Below, piece by piece: positions 20,372 to 29,212 of a stretch of DNA of 64,000 nt. A program made the translations under genes and the position numbers. This DNA is from Syntrophaceae bacterium (lineage in GTDB: Bacteria > Desulfobacterota > Syntrophia > Syntrophales > Smithellaceae). Each line of letters begins with the position of its first letter. Position 1 is the stretch's first letter. Where the stretch lies: positions 62,001-126,000 of the forward strand of contig WRPE01000003.1 in assembly GCA_009773315.1 (NCBI GenBank). The letters run 5' to 3'. The notes under the pieces are model-generated. The model was not told the origin of the DNA and ran no database searches. It saw only the letters and a program-made list of their open reading frames with translations.

Positions 20372-21001
20372 TTAAGACACCTCTGACCGGGGCGCCAGTT
20401 CAATTTTAAAACGATCAAAATAATATTTGACCGCCAGCGTGCAGACGGTGCCGATTGCGGCGCCGGCAATAACATCGCTGACATAGTGCGACGTAATGAT
20501 CACCCTGCTCAACGCAATGGCTGTTGCCGGGATGAAAGCCAAAACACCAAAGCGAGGAAACAATATACTCAGAGCGGCCGCCAGGGAAAACGCTGTGACA
20601 GAGTGCCCCGAAGGAAAGGAATTCAATTCATAACCCGCTTTAAAATAATCGAATCCGAATAACCCGTGGTTAAACAGATTAATCGGCCTGTTTCTTCCGG
20701 CGATCCATTTGATCAGCATATTGATCAATCCGGACGAAGATATGGCGATAACGAGAAACAGCATCTTCATCGACCAGTTTTTGTTTTTCAAAATGAAATG
20801 AAAAATCAAGAAAGCCGGCACAAACAAAATAAAATACCATTTGGAATCTCCGGCGTTCGTTATGATTTCGGCAATATCAAGGACAGACCGGCTTAAGCCG
20901 CGGCAGGTGTAAGCAACCGAAATATCCAACTGGGTATAGGCAACATAAGTCAAAAAGACACCCGGTATCATCAGCAGGAGCGCTATCCATCTTTTTTTCA
21001 A
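20372..21001 (-). CDS. PAP2-family membrane phosphatase
   Basis: 209 residues with about six membrane helices and the three-part acid phosphatase signature: KWIAGRNRP, NSFPSGHS and SRVIITSHYVSDV. Members act on lipid phosphates or diphosphates at the periplasmic face, including undecaprenyl diphosphate and the 1- or 4'-phosphate of lipid A (LpxE/LpxF). It sits between the GT39 gene and arnT, overlapping the former by 4 bases, so a lipid A or carrier-lipid substrate is plausible. The exact substrate cannot be read from sequence. Confidence 0.88.
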   Translation of the reverse strand: MKKRWIALLLMIPGVFLTYVAYTQLDISVAYTCRGLSRSVLDIAEIITNAGDSKWYFILFVPAFLIFHFILKNKNWSMKMLFLVIAISSSGLINMLIKWIAGRNRPINLFNHGLFGFDYFKAGYELNSFPSGHSVTAFSLAAALSILFPRFGVLAFIPATAIALSRVIITSHYVSDVIAGAAIGTVCTLAVKYYFDRFKIELAPRSEVS

Positions 21002-22443
21002 TTCTTTACTCCCTGATAATTATAACACCAGACATAGTCCACGCTATTCACATTTGAACCATTAAGCTTCAAATCCATTTTATCGGCAACATCAACATGA
21101 TCGCACCGGAGTAAACGGGCCACATCAATATTTTCAAACTTTGTATTGAAAAACAGCAAATCATAGCCCAATGGTGACTTCTTCTGCCAGACGTCAAACT
21201 GATCCTGCCGTGTATCCATTACAAAAACATCATATCCATAGGGCATATTATAGTACATCACCCGGCTGCCCATCGTCCAGTTGGTCACGGCGATAGCTTC
21301 GGGCCGGGACGATGAATTTCTTTTGATGACCTTGTCCGCCTGCGCCGCCATCTCCCGGTATCCATAAATATCACGGAAAGGAGATTTGTACTCGGGGAAT
21401 GTAACAAATTTTCTAGCCAGCTCCGCATAAGCAAGCAGCATAGCGATCAGGCTGAATCCAACGGCAATATACAAAAAAGTTCTCTGCCATTTTTTCTGCG
21501 ACGTATACAAATGATAGGATCCGACGGGGATAAACAAGAGATAGAAAATAGAGGGCCAATGGGGAAGCGTCCGTTCATAAACCGATGTGACCAGAAAAAA
21601 CACCATAATGGTGCCGCCGAATAAAACGGCCAGACGCAGATAATCGTCCTTATTGCGCACGACTTTGAAGAAACCATAGACCGCGACAGCAAATAAAAAT
21701 GGACTGTAAGCGCCGAACTGCGCCGCCAGCGATTCGAAGAAATATTTAAAACTCGATGCCCACGATCCGAAAACATGAGAGCCTTGATACCGGAAACTGA
21801 TAAAGTCATGCGTGATATTCCAATAGATCACCGGCATAACCAGCAAAAACGCAATAAATGCCGCTAAAATAATATACGGCGAAAAAATAACATCATATCT
21901 TTTTTTCATGAGGAAGAAGACGATCAGAGGCGGCACAAGCAGGATCGCCGTATATTTGGCCAAACCCATTAAACCCAGGATAATGCCCAGAAAAACAAAA
22001 TCCAGCGGTCTTTTGTTGCGGGCAAGTCTTTCCCCAACAAAGATCAGCAGAAAAACCAACAGAAGCAATATCGAATCGGGCAAAAGCATGATGCCCAGGG
22101 CATTAAGCATAAAGGAGCAGTTCAACGCCAGAACGGACACTAACGCCAGGCGGAGGGATTGAGTAACCCTGAGAATAAACACATAGCCGCAATAGGACGT
22201 GGCGGCAAAAAGCAAAATAGCCGGCAGACGGGCGAGAAATTCACTGGCGCCGAAAATATATAAAAAAGGCGCATGCAGCCAACCCACAAGAGGCGGATGA
22301 TCCAAGTAACTCCAGTCAAGATACTTCGCGTATAACACATAATGGGCCTCATCAACGCCAAGACCGAAAAATGGCGCCACCATCAGGCGAATCAAAGAAA
22401 ACAACAATATCAGAATAAATATCCGTTTTTCAGCTTTGGGCAT
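20998..22443 (-). CDS. GT39-family membrane glycosyltransferase, substrate unknown
   Basis: About 481 residues from MPKAEKRIFILILLFSLIR, with GGGAGA just upstream of the chosen ATG at 22443. The frame is open 66 codons further, but that region is the end of the GT9 gene in another frame. A conserved acidic motif GVDEAHYVLYAKYLDWSYLDHPP follows the first helix, then roughly ten more helices and a soluble C-terminal tail. This is a second ArnT/PMT-like transferase in the operon. It may add another sugar or aminosugar to lipid A or the LPS core. Confidence 0.85.
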   Translation of the reverse strand: MPKAEKRIFILILLFSLIRLMVAPFFGLGVDEAHYVLYAKYLDWSYLDHPPLVGWLHAPFLYIFGASEFLARLPAILLFAATSYCGYVFILRVTQSLRLALVSVLALNCSFMLNALGIMLLPDSILLLLVFLLIFVGERLARNKRPLDFVFLGIILGLMGLAKYTAILLVPPLIVFFLMKKRYDVIFSPYIILAAFIAFLLVMPVIYWNITHDFISFRYQGSHVFGSWASSFKYFFESLAAQFGAYSPFLFAVAVYGFFKVVRNKDDYLRLAVLFGGTIMVFFLVTSVYERTLPHWPSIFYLLFIPVGSYHLYTSQKKWQRTFLYIAVGFSLIAMLLAYAELARKFVTFPEYKSPFRDIYGYREMAAQADKVIKRNSSSRPEAIAVTNWTMGSRVMYYNMPYGYDVFVMDTRQDQFDVWQKKSPLGYDLLFFNTKFENIDVARLLRCDHVDVADKMDLKLNGSNVNSVDYVWCYNYQGVKN

Positions 22444-23659
22444 TGATCTCTCCCAGATTAGGCAAGATGGCACTGAACACTGTTTCGGGATGAATGACTT
22501 GCAGACAAACATTGTCTTTACAGGCTGTTTTACGATGATTGGACGCGCTGACGCAGGGAGAACAGGCCAATCCTGCAAAAATCGGCGTTGATTTGCCCAG
22601 CGATCCATAGAGCGCAGGAGTTTCCGGACCAAAAATAACAAACGTCGGCATATCCGTCACGGCTGCAAAATGCCCCGGCCCTGAATCGTTCGTCACCATA
22701 AACTCACAAACGCTGTACAGAGGGGGCAACTGCGCGAAGCTGACCTTCCCCGCAAAATTAACGCACCGGTCATTGGCCACCTCTTCCTTGAGCTGTCGCG
22801 CCTCCTCGCGTTCACGGGGATCGCCGGTGATCAAAACAAGCGCTCGCGGGCATTTGTCCAGAATCATTTTGATCAACCGGACATAATACGGCGGCGGCCA
22901 GCGTCTTTGAATCAACAGCTCGCTGGCATTGGGATTGATCAGGACTATCTTATTTTTTTGTGGATCAAAACCGGTAAAACAATCCCGGATAATATTTAAA
23001 ATAACGTTTTGTTCAATAGGCGATATCGAAACTTTGGCCAGGATGAGATCTTCGTCGGAAACCTTTGTCTTGGAATAAGGAATTTCTTCTCTGTCCGATT
23101 TCAGAGCATTGACCAGGGCAATGAAGTTTGCCGCAATATGCATGTAAGGGTTATAGGCAACCTTATGCGTTAAAAAATCCCCTCGGTAAAGGCCTTCATT
23201 ATAATAAGCATGAAAACCGACTTTTGCCGCCGCACCGGAAAACCCGGTAAGCAGTGCCGTAAAACGAGAAAAAAGCTCCAGATCGATTACGGCATCGATC
23301 TTTTTTGTTCGTGTCCATAAAAAAAATTTCAACGTATCGAAGACAAAGAACAGCATGCTGTCTTCCCGGATGGTATAAATGTTTTCGGCCGGCACGGTCT
23401 TAAGTAGTTCCAGGCTTGGTTTATTCTTCTTGAATATTGCAAAATAAAGAGTAGCCCCTGTTTCCCGCCGCAACTTTCTCATGGCGGGGTCAACAAGGAT
23501 GGCGCTGCCCATTTCCGATAATTCGACAAATAAAACATTACGAGGCGCCTTTCGATCAGGTTTGCAGAATAGACGGCATAATTTATAGAGAATGGCGCCG
23601 ATAAAACAAAGGGGAACGCCAACATAATAATCTATCCGGCGCATGGTATCAACTTTCAT
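22430..23659 (-). CDS. GT9 heptosyltransferase-family LPS glycosyltransferase
   Basis: 409 residues. An N-terminal membrane-associating segment is followed by the GT9 fold, with ALVLITGDPREREEA and the donor-binding signature TNDSGPGHFAAVTDMPTFVIFGPETP in the C-terminal half. GT9 enzymes add ADP-activated heptose to the LPS core. Several cysteines near the C-terminus (residues about 360-385, including CSPC and CKDNVC) are unusual for the family. It is the first gene of the arn operon behind the promoter at 23709-23737. Confidence 0.88.
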   Translation of the reverse strand: MKVDTMRRIDYYVGVPLCFIGAILYKLCRLFCKPDRKAPRNVLFVELSEMGSAILVDPAMRKLRRETGATLYFAIFKKNKPSLELLKTVPAENIYTIREDSMLFFVFDTLKFFLWTRTKKIDAVIDLELFSRFTALLTGFSGAAAKVGFHAYYNEGLYRGDFLTHKVAYNPYMHIAANFIALVNALKSDREEIPYSKTKVSDEDLILAKVSISPIEQNVILNIIRDCFTGFDPQKNKIVLINPNASELLIQRRWPPPYYVRLIKMILDKCPRALVLITGDPREREEARQLKEEVANDRCVNFAGKVSFAQLPPLYSVCEFMVTNDSGPGHFAAVTDMPTFVIFGPETPALYGSLGKSTPIFAGLACSPCVSASNHRKTACKDNVCLQVIHPETVFSAILPNLGEINAQS

Positions 23660-23708
23660 GATGTGCTAAAGTCCCTTTCAACAGGCAAGTTATCTAAAAT
23701 GTGACTGG

Positions 23709-23737
23709 AATATAGGCAAAATGCATTCGACTGTCAA
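23709..23737 (-). promoter_or_regulatory. Near-consensus promoter of the LPS/arn operon
   Basis: TTGACA (minus strand, 23732-23737), a 17-base spacer and TATATT (23709-23714) lie about 50 bases ahead of the GT9 start. It is one of the best sigma-70 promoters in the window. It would drive the nine overlapping genes down to arnD. No PmrA/PhoP-type operator was recognised. Confidence 0.75.
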
Positions 23738-23844
23738 CAAAACAATACAATCCGGCCGGCAAAACCTATTTCGCGAATTCGTGATGTTTTACTTGTGCAA
23801 AATCATCGATACATGATAGTTTTTAAAAAACTTTTGATGACAAT

Positions 23845-25002
23845 ATGAATAAAATTATCAGCCGTTACATATTTCGGGAAATTGCCGTCCCTTTTCTCAT
23901 TATCCTTTTCGTCTTGACCTTTGTCCTGTTGATGGGGAAGATCCTTCAAATTATGGATCTGATGGTCAATAAAGGCATCCGTGTTTTGGACATCGGCCAT
24001 CTGATTATCCTGATCATGCCCAATTTTATGCTATTTACAATTCCCATAGCGCTTTTAATCTCTATCCTCATTGCTATGGGCAGATTTTCCGCCGACAATG
24101 AAATTACGGCCCTCAAAGCATCCGGCGTCAGTTTAATTCAGATTTATTATCCCGTAGCCATCTCCTCTTTACTGGCTTTTGTTTGTGCCATAGTCATCGG
24201 ATATTTCCTTGTGCCTCAAAGCAATTTCGCCACCAAGAGACTCCTTTTTAAACTGGCCTCACAAAATGCCAGTATTGGCATCAAGGAAAAAGTGTTTAAC
24301 TCGGATTTTAAGGACCTGCTTTTGTACGCCGATAAAGTTCCGGCGGACGGTGAATACATGGAAGGTGTCATCATTTCCGACAACCGCATCATCGGCAAAC
24401 AAAATACCATTCTGGCAAAAAAAGCTTTTCTGGTTGCCGATCCGAAATTGATGATCATAAAACTACGAATGGAAGACGGCTCGATTCATACCGTCAGTTC
24501 TGATCTCAAAAACTATCGGAAAGTTGATTTTAAAAGCTACGATGTCAATCTTGATCTATCCACAGCGCTGGCTGCTTTAACCGATGCATCCAAGTCCAGT
24601 ACTGAAATGACCATGACCGAACTCCTGGAGCGAATGAAAAAACCGGGGTTGGATGGCGCGGCCGTTCGTGAACTGGCCATCGAAGTGCATAAAAAATTTT
24701 CCATCCCCTTATCCTGTATTTTTTTCGGCCTGCTGGCCTTGCCGTTAGGCATCACCAGCCACCGTGCGGTTAAATCACGTGGTTTTGCCGTCGGCATCAT
24801 GATTGTCGCCACCTATTACCTTTTACGTGTCGGCGGTGAAGCGCTGGTGGAAACCGGTCGGCTTGCTCCATTCATCGGCGTCTGGACACCGAATTTTGTG
24901 TTTGCCCTGCTGGGTGTTTATCTGTTTTATATGGCCAACAAAGAGATTTCTCTTTTCCGAATCGCTTATGCGTATTTTTGGAAGAGCAAGCTGAAAGGTT
25001 GA
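23845..25002 (+). CDS. lptF: LPS export permease LptF
   Basis: 385 residues of the YjgP/YjgQ family: three N-terminal helices, a periplasmic jellyroll (about 125-270) and three C-terminal helices. Typical segments are MNKIISRYIFREIAVPF, NEITALKASGVS (the coupling region) and the KKFSIPLSCIFFGLLALPLG helix. With LptG and ATPase LptB it pulls LPS out of the inner membrane. It diverges from the LPS-modification operon and is followed 10 bases later by lptG. Confidence 0.95.
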   Translation: MNKIISRYIFREIAVPFLIILFVLTFVLLMGKILQIMDLMVNKGIRVLDIGHLIILIMPNFMLFTIPIALLISILIAMGRFSADNEITALKASGVSLIQIYYPVAISSLLAFVCAIVIGYFLVPQSNFATKRLLFKLASQNASIGIKEKVFNSDFKDLLLYADKVPADGEYMEGVIISDNRIIGKQNTILAKKAFLVADPKLMIIKLRMEDGSIHTVSSDLKNYRKVDFKSYDVNLDLSTALAALTDASKSSTEMTMTELLERMKKPGLDGAAVRELAIEVHKKFSIPLSCIFFGLLALPLGITSHRAVKSRGFAVGIMIVATYYLLRVGGEALVETGRLAPFIGVWTPNFVFALLGVYLFYMANKEISLFRIAYAYFWKSKLKG

Positions 25003-25012
25003 GGATAAACCA

Positions 25013-26092
25013 TTGAAACTGCTTGATAAATATATCCTTAGAGAATTCTTAAGGTTTTTCATCATCACTTGTGTCACGTTTATTGCGCTTTACCTGATTA
25101 TTGATTTTTTCGAAAAAAGTCGCATGTTCTTGAGCAACAAAGCAACAACGATTCAAATGGCGTCTTATTTTTTGTATTCTATCCCCATGATCATTTCGCT
25201 GACGCTGCCTGCGGCAATTCTTCTATCCACGCTGCTGACGTATAGTTTTTTGTCCAAATTCAGCGAAATAACGGCCATGAAAGCCAACGGTATCAGCCTG
25301 TACCGCATTGCTCTTCCCGTTTCGGCGGTGGCGGCGATAATAGCCGTATTTTTATTCTTTTTCACTGAACTGGTCACTCCATCCTCCATCCAGAAGACGG
25401 AATATATTGTGAAGGTGGATGTGCAGAAACAAAAATCCCTGGGATTTTTCAAGCAAAATGAAATCTGGTATCGCGCTCAGAACGCCATTTACAATTTTAA
25501 AATGTTTGACGTCGAAAAAAACATTTTACGCGGCATAACCATTAACAAGCTGAATCCTGGTTTCACGATGCAGATGCGAATCGACGCTGAACGGGCCGAA
25601 TGGAAAAACAATCAATGGGTTTTTTTTAACCTGCTGGTCACGACATTTAATGAAAACAATACGCCGTCCCTGGAATGGGCTAAAGAGAAAGTCATTCCCA
25701 TTCCGGAGCGACCGGACGACTTCAAAATTATCCAGAAGGACGCGGAAAAAATGGGTTATTTCGAGTTAAAGCGATATGTTCAGAAAATACAGGCGGAAGG
25801 ATATGATGTTTCCAGATATCTTGTTGATTTACAGGGTAAAATCGCCTTTCCGTTTGTTTGCCTGATTCTTGTTTTTATCGGCATGTCCTTTTCCATACAC
25901 TCGGAACGAAGCGGCGGCGTCATGCAGAGCGTGGCTCTTGGAATATTTATCGGTTTTTCCTACTGGATTGTCCACGCATTCAGCATGTCTCTGGGAAGGT
26001 CGGGAATATTACCCATTTTCCTTGCAGCCTGGGCTTCCAATATCCTCTTTACCAGCCTTGCCGCTTTCCTGTTTTATCGTATACGAACTTGA
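25013..26092 (+). CDS. lptG: LPS export permease LptG
   Basis: 359 residues with the same six-helix plus jellyroll layout as its neighbour. MKLLDKYILREFLRFF, SEITAMKANGISLYRIALP and FPFVCLILVFIGMSFSI are typical. The start is TTG at 25013 with GAGG upstream. It forms the LptF-LptG heterodimer of the LPS exporter. LptA, LptB and LptC are not in this window. Confidence 0.94.
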   Translation: MKLLDKYILREFLRFFIITCVTFIALYLIIDFFEKSRMFLSNKATTIQMASYFLYSIPMIISLTLPAAILLSTLLTYSFLSKFSEITAMKANGISLYRIALPVSAVAAIIAVFLFFFTELVTPSSIQKTEYIVKVDVQKQKSLGFFKQNEIWYRAQNAIYNFKMFDVEKNILRGITINKLNPGFTMQMRIDAERAEWKNNQWVFFNLLVTTFNENNTPSLEWAKEKVIPIPERPDDFKIIQKDAEKMGYFELKRYVQKIQAEGYDVSRYLVDLQGKIAFPFVCLILVFIGMSFSIHSERSGGVMQSVALGIFIGFSYWIVHAFSMSLGRSGILPIFLAAWASNILFTSLAAFLFYRIRT

Positions 26093-26096
26093 TTGA

Positions 26097-26138
26097 GATC
26101 AACGCATCCCCCCTGACTTTGGGGGGGATGCGTTGATC
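26097..26138. terminator. Perfect 17-bp stem-loop between convergent lptG and ahcY
   Basis: Arms at 26097-26113 and 26122-26138 are exact reverse complements around an 8-base loop, with six G-C pairs nearest the loop. It lies 5 bases after the lptG stop and 10 bases beyond the ahcY stop, so it can serve both convergent genes. There is no T run on either strand, so it is not a classical intrinsic terminator. Confidence 0.6.
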
Positions 26139-26147
26139 AGAGAAAAG

Positions 26148-27572
26148 TTAATATCTGTAATAATCGGGTTTATATGGTCCATCCAGCGGCACACCCAGAT
26201 ATTGAGCCTGCTTTTTCGTCAGCTTTGAAATCTTGGCATCCAGTCTGGCCAGATGCAAGAGAGCTACTTCTTCGTCCAGTTTCTTGGGCAGCGTATAAAC
26301 GCCTATGTCATATTTCTTAGTAGCCAGCTCAATTTGCGCCAGCGTCTGATTCGTGAAGCTGTTGCTCATGACAAAGCTCGGATGTCCTGTGGCACAACCC
26401 AGATTGACCAGACGTCCCTCGGCCAGAATGATAATCGAACGACCCGATTTGAGCGTCCATTTATCAACCTGCGGTTTGATGTTATCTTTGCGGCAAAACT
26501 TGCTCGTTTCGAGGTAATGCATATCAATTTCGCTGTCGAAATGACCGATATTGCAGACAATGGCTTCATCCTTCATCATTTCCATATGACGGCCCGTAAT
26601 GACATCGCAGCAGCCGGTCGCCGATACGAATATATCCGCAATTGGCGCCACCTCATCGAGTGTTTTCACTTCATACCCTTCCATCGCCGCCTGCAGGGCG
26701 CAGATGGGATCAATTTCCGTCACCACCACACGGGCACCGAATCCCCGCATCGACTGGGCGCTGCCTTTTCCGACATCGCCATAACCGCAAACTACGACCA
26801 TCTTGCCGGCCATCATAACGTCCGTTGCCCTTTTAATGCCGTCCACCAGCGATTCCCGGCAGCCGTACAAATTATCAAATTTTGATTTCGTGACGGAATC
26901 GTTCACATTGATGGCCGGAAATAAGAGTTCGCCTGACGCTTGCATCTGATAGAGGCGATGGACACCGGTGGTCGTCTCTTCCGACACGCCCCGGATTCCG
27001 GCGGCAACTTTTTGCCAGTGTTTATGATTTTTTTTATACAATTGTTCAAGGCGCGAAATAACAATTGCGAATTCCTTATTATCTGCTTTTTGTTTGAGCA
27101 ATTGCGGATTTTTTTCAATTTTAACGCCATGGTGAATAAACAATGTAGCATCACCGCCGTCATCCACGATCAAATCCGGCCCTGATCCGTCCGGCCAGGT
27201 TAAGGCCTGTTCCGTACACCACCAGTATTCTTCCAGTGTCTCGCCTTTCCAGGCAAAAATCGCCGCACTGCCTGCCTTGGCAATGGCCGCCGCCGCGTGA
27301 TCCTGCGTTGAAAAAATATTGCAGGACGCCCAGCGAAGATCAGCGCCCAACTCTTTCAGCGTTTCAATCAGCATGGCCGTTTGAATAGTCATATGCAGAC
27401 TGCCCATGACTTTTAAACCTTTCAGCGGTTTTTTGCGCCCGTATTTTTTGCGCACCGCCATCAAACCGGGCATTTCGTTCTCCGCCAGTTTCAACTCTTT
27501 CCTTCCCCAGGCAGCCAGGGATAAATCCGCAACCTTATATTTCAGATTTTTATCAATTTCCTGAAAGGCCAT
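26148..27572 (-). CDS. ahcY: S-adenosylhomocysteine hydrolase
   Basis: 474 residues. It splits SAH to adenosine and homocysteine, closing the methyl cycle. The Rossmann NAD site reads [31 protein letters not shown] in shorter pieces around residue 265, and the C-terminal [11 protein letters not shown] is the family's dimer-completing tail. The start MAFQEIDKN has GGAGG 5-6 bases upstream, preferred over an ATG four codons earlier. No SAH riboswitch was recognised in its 5' region. Confidence 0.97.
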   Translation of the reverse strand: MAFQEIDKNLKYKVADLSLAAWGRKELKLAENEMPGLMAVRKKYGRKKPLKGLKVMGSLHMTIQTAMLIETLKELGADLRWASCNIFSTQDHAAAAIAKAGSAAIFAWKGETLEEYWWCTEQALTWPDGSGPDLIVDDGGDATLFIHHGVKIEKNPQLLKQKADNKEFAIVISRLEQLYKKNHKHWQKVAAGIRGVSEETTTGVHRLYQMQASGELLFPAINVNDSVTKSKFDNLYGCRESLVDGIKRATDVMMAGKMVVVCGYGDVGKGSAQSMRGFGARVVVTEIDPICALQAAMEGYEVKTLDEVAPIADIFVSATGCCDVITGRHMEMMKDEAIVCNIGHFDSEIDMHYLETSKFCRKDNIKPQVDKWTLKSGRSIIILAEGRLVNLGCATGHPSFVMSNSFTNQTLAQIELATKKYDIGVYTLPKKLDEEVALLHLARLDAKISKLTKKQAQYLGVPLDGPYKPDYYRY

Positions 27573-27799
27573 TTTTTCCTCCAATTATTTTATAAAAATT
27601 CTTTGCTCGATTGCCGACTCTGTTAACATACTCATTACGTCAGTTCAATATCTTTATTAACAAGCATTATTATCTGAATTTCAGACCAAAATATAAGTTA
27701 AACCCGTCGGGTCGATGTACGCGATCACTCTCTCAGTCTTTACGTTGTTTTGTTTCGTCATTCGATTACTCTTTGCCTTTTCATAATTGTAAATTTTTC
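27573..27799. other. Leader region of ahcY with no recognised gene
   Basis: A/T-rich non-coding stretch upstream of ahcY. It includes a short perfect palindrome ACCCGTCGGGT near 27702-27713. A plus-strand open frame covers 27611-27949 but runs through the terminator described below and has no start signal, so I treat it as chance. No clear ahcY promoter could be fixed. Confidence 0.5.
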
Positions 27800-27828
27800 T
27801 TGACAAAAAAACGTGCATTACCTAAGTT
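27800..27828 (+). promoter_or_regulatory. Promoter of the candidate small RNA
   Basis: TTGACA (27800-27805), a 17-base spacer and TAAGTT (27823-27828). The block from the -35 to about +10 closely resembles the panC leader promoter at 41201-41229 on the other strand: both have A-run then AACGT in the spacer, TAAGT at -10, then CTTCA and ACACG. Confidence 0.7.
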
Positions 27829-27833
27829 ACTTC

Positions 27834-27899
27834 AAACACACGTAACATCCTTGGAGATAGCATCTCCGGGCCGACGCTCCCGAAAGGGGGCGTTTTTTT
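27834..27899 (+). ncRNA. Candidate small RNA of about 65 nt
   Basis: Bounded by the promoter at 27800-27828 and an intrinsic terminator at 27875-27899. It contains one hairpin with 6-bp arms GGAGAT/ATCTCC (27853-27867) and the terminator hairpin. No reading frame with a ribosome-binding site fits, and no plus-strand gene follows within many kilobases, so it is not an obvious mRNA leader. It does not match a riboswitch class that I recognise. Evidence is structural only. Confidence 0.6.
27875..27899 (+). terminator. Intrinsic terminator with GAAA tetraloop
   Basis: CGCTCCC (27875-27881), loop GAAA, GGGGGCG (27886-27892), then seven T. A stable G/C-rich stem with one G-T pair. Confidence 0.88.
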
Positions 27900-27958
27900 A
27901 TTGTGGTTTTTTTATTGATAATACGGTTTATTTGAGCCCGTCAAACTGAGCTTTAAAT

Positions 27959-28375
27959 TTATATCTTTAATAGTCCTTTTTCCATGAGGTAATAACCGTT
28001 ACCACTCGTAGAGTATGAAAGCTCAATAAATGCCTTTAGGACATCATCGATTTTCTTTTTTTGTTCTACTACACCAATAACGTCGTCCAATAAAGATTCA
28101 AGTTGTTCAATTTGTCTCTCATTTACTTCAATATTTATATCCCCTGCTTTCATCGCAGCGAGTCTTTGCTGAAATGCACCCTGGGTGTGATTAACAACAT
28201 GGTGTAAATATAAAATGTCGTTATCATATTCCAAGTTCAGCACCCTTAAAAACTGGGCGGGGATCGCGCTGTAATAAAATAGTTTCTTTTCCAGGCTGGA
28301 ATTTTCTTTCATTTTTTTCTGCACATATTTTATTTCATTAACGATTGCAGTTTTATAAATTTTACTTATTTTCAT
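27959..28375 (-). CDS. Third gene of the toxin-antitoxin operon, unknown function
   Basis: 138 residues, acidic and mostly helical, with no signal peptide or membrane segment. It contains a cluster of Gln/Glu/Leu heptad-like residues around 95-115 that could form a coiled coil. I do not recognise the family. It follows the HTH antitoxin by 13 bases in the same direction, has a GGAG upstream of its ATG, and is the last gene of that operon. Three-gene TA operons exist in which the extra gene is a chaperone or regulator, but nothing in this sequence assigns such a role. Confidence 0.75.
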   Translation of the reverse strand: MKISKIYKTAIVNEIKYVQKKMKENSSLEKKLFYYSAIPAQFLRVLNLEYDNDILYLHHVVNHTQGAFQQRLAAMKAGDINIEVNERQIEQLESLLDDVIGVVEQKKKIDDVLKAFIELSYSTSGNGYYLMEKGLLKI

Positions 28376-28388
28376 ATTTCTCTCCTAT

Positions 28389-28811
28389 TCAACAATTCGC
28401 TGCTGATGTTATATTCGTTAGCATCCATGCTGGTGGTGTATCTGCTAAATCGGATGCCTCAACTACTCTTTTTGTTTCAATCTGAGCATCTTCAGCAGTT
28501 GTGGCAACACGTTTAACTTCGGGAGAAGAAATTCCTTTTCCTTTAAATTCAATTGACAAGTCAGTTTTTAAAACGTCGGCCATCGATAATAAAGTGCGAA
28601 TAGTAAAATTCGGATTGCCGTTAAGAATTTTACTTACTGCCGCCGGTGTCACGTTTAGTTTCTCGGCAAATTGTTTGCGACTGATTTTTTCTTCTTTTAA
28701 TTTCTTACTGATTTGCTCCGTAAGCTCAAAGACTAGCGCTTCGAGACGAAAATCGAAATCATCCTTATAGGAATCAAACAGATCGCCAAACCATTTTTCA
28801 GTGCTTTTCAT
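28389..28811 (-). CDS. XRE-family HTH antitoxin (HigA-like)
   Basis: 140 residues. The central helix-turn-helix reads ISRKQFAEKLNVTPAAVSKILNG (residues about 43-65), a textbook Cro/CI fold. The N-terminus may hold dimer contacts, and the C-terminal 45 residues are probably disordered, suited to wrapping a toxin. It lies just downstream of the HigB-like gene, the toxin-first order typical of hig modules. Palindromic sites at 29213-29228 and 28818-28831 are its likely operators. Confidence 0.85.
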   Translation of the reverse strand: MKSTEKWFGDLFDSYKDDFDFRLEALVFELTEQISKKLKEEKISRKQFAEKLNVTPAAVSKILNGNPNFTIRTLLSMADVLKTDLSIEFKGKGISSPEVKRVATTAEDAQIETKRVVEASDLADTPPAWMLTNITSAANC

Positions 28812-28817
28812 TATAAT

Positions 28818-28831
28818 TAACCTTTAGGTTA
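28818..28831. promoter_or_regulatory. Second HigA-like operator, between toxin and antitoxin genes
   Basis: TAACCTTTAGGTTA is a perfect palindrome with 6-bp arms and a 2-base centre, 7 bases upstream of the antitoxin start. It shares the AACCT half-site with the palindrome over the operon promoter at 29213-29228. Confidence 0.6.
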
Positions 28832-28842
28832 CTTTTAATAAG

Positions 28843-29208
28843 TTATCGACGCTTTTCACGTAATTCTTTAAGCCATTGCATGGCTTTTTCTTTTTCCTGC
28901 TTTAATACTTTCGAGTGCGGTTTAACGAAACCATGGGTAAGGACAAGCTTTCTTTCTCCATGCCAGAAACACAATATTCTTATGCCATTACGTGTTTTGA
29001 GCTCAAATATTTCGTCGCCCAGGGACCTGAAATGCTGCTGATTGTGAATATTTAATCTATCCGCTCTTTGCTTAATAAGATTAACGACCTGTTTCCTGTC
29101 GCTATCTTCAAGCCCACTGATAAAATCTCGAATAAGTAACTTTTTGTTTACTACCAAAGCATACAGAATGAGTTCTTCGCCATCCAGCAATACTTCAATA
29201 TCAACCAT
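28843..29208 (-). CDS. RelE/HigB-superfamily toxin
   Basis: 121 residues of the phage-derived Gp49-like (HigB) family. The core has NGIRILCFWHGERKLVLTHGFVKP, the beta-strand region common to these mRNA interferases, and a basic C-terminus. Such toxins cut mRNA on the ribosome unless bound by the cognate antitoxin. It is the first gene of the operon; its start codon lies only a few bases after the predicted transcription start, so the toxin message is nearly leaderless. Confidence 0.85.
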   Translation of the reverse strand: MVDIEVLLDGEELILYALVVNKKLLIRDFISGLEDSDRKQVVNLIKQRADRLNIHNQQHFRSLGDEIFELKTRNGIRILCFWHGERKLVLTHGFVKPHSKVLKQEKEKAMQWLKELREKRR

Positions 29209-29212
29209 TTTG

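Noticed and set aside
27573-27799. SAH riboswitch ahead of ahcY
   Set aside because: The conserved core sequence I know for SAH riboswitches is not visible, and no matching stem arrangement was found.
27611-27949. 112-codon plus-strand open frame
   Set aside because: It runs through a strong promoter, hairpin and terminator, lacks a ribosome-binding site and has no family-like sequence; treated as chance.
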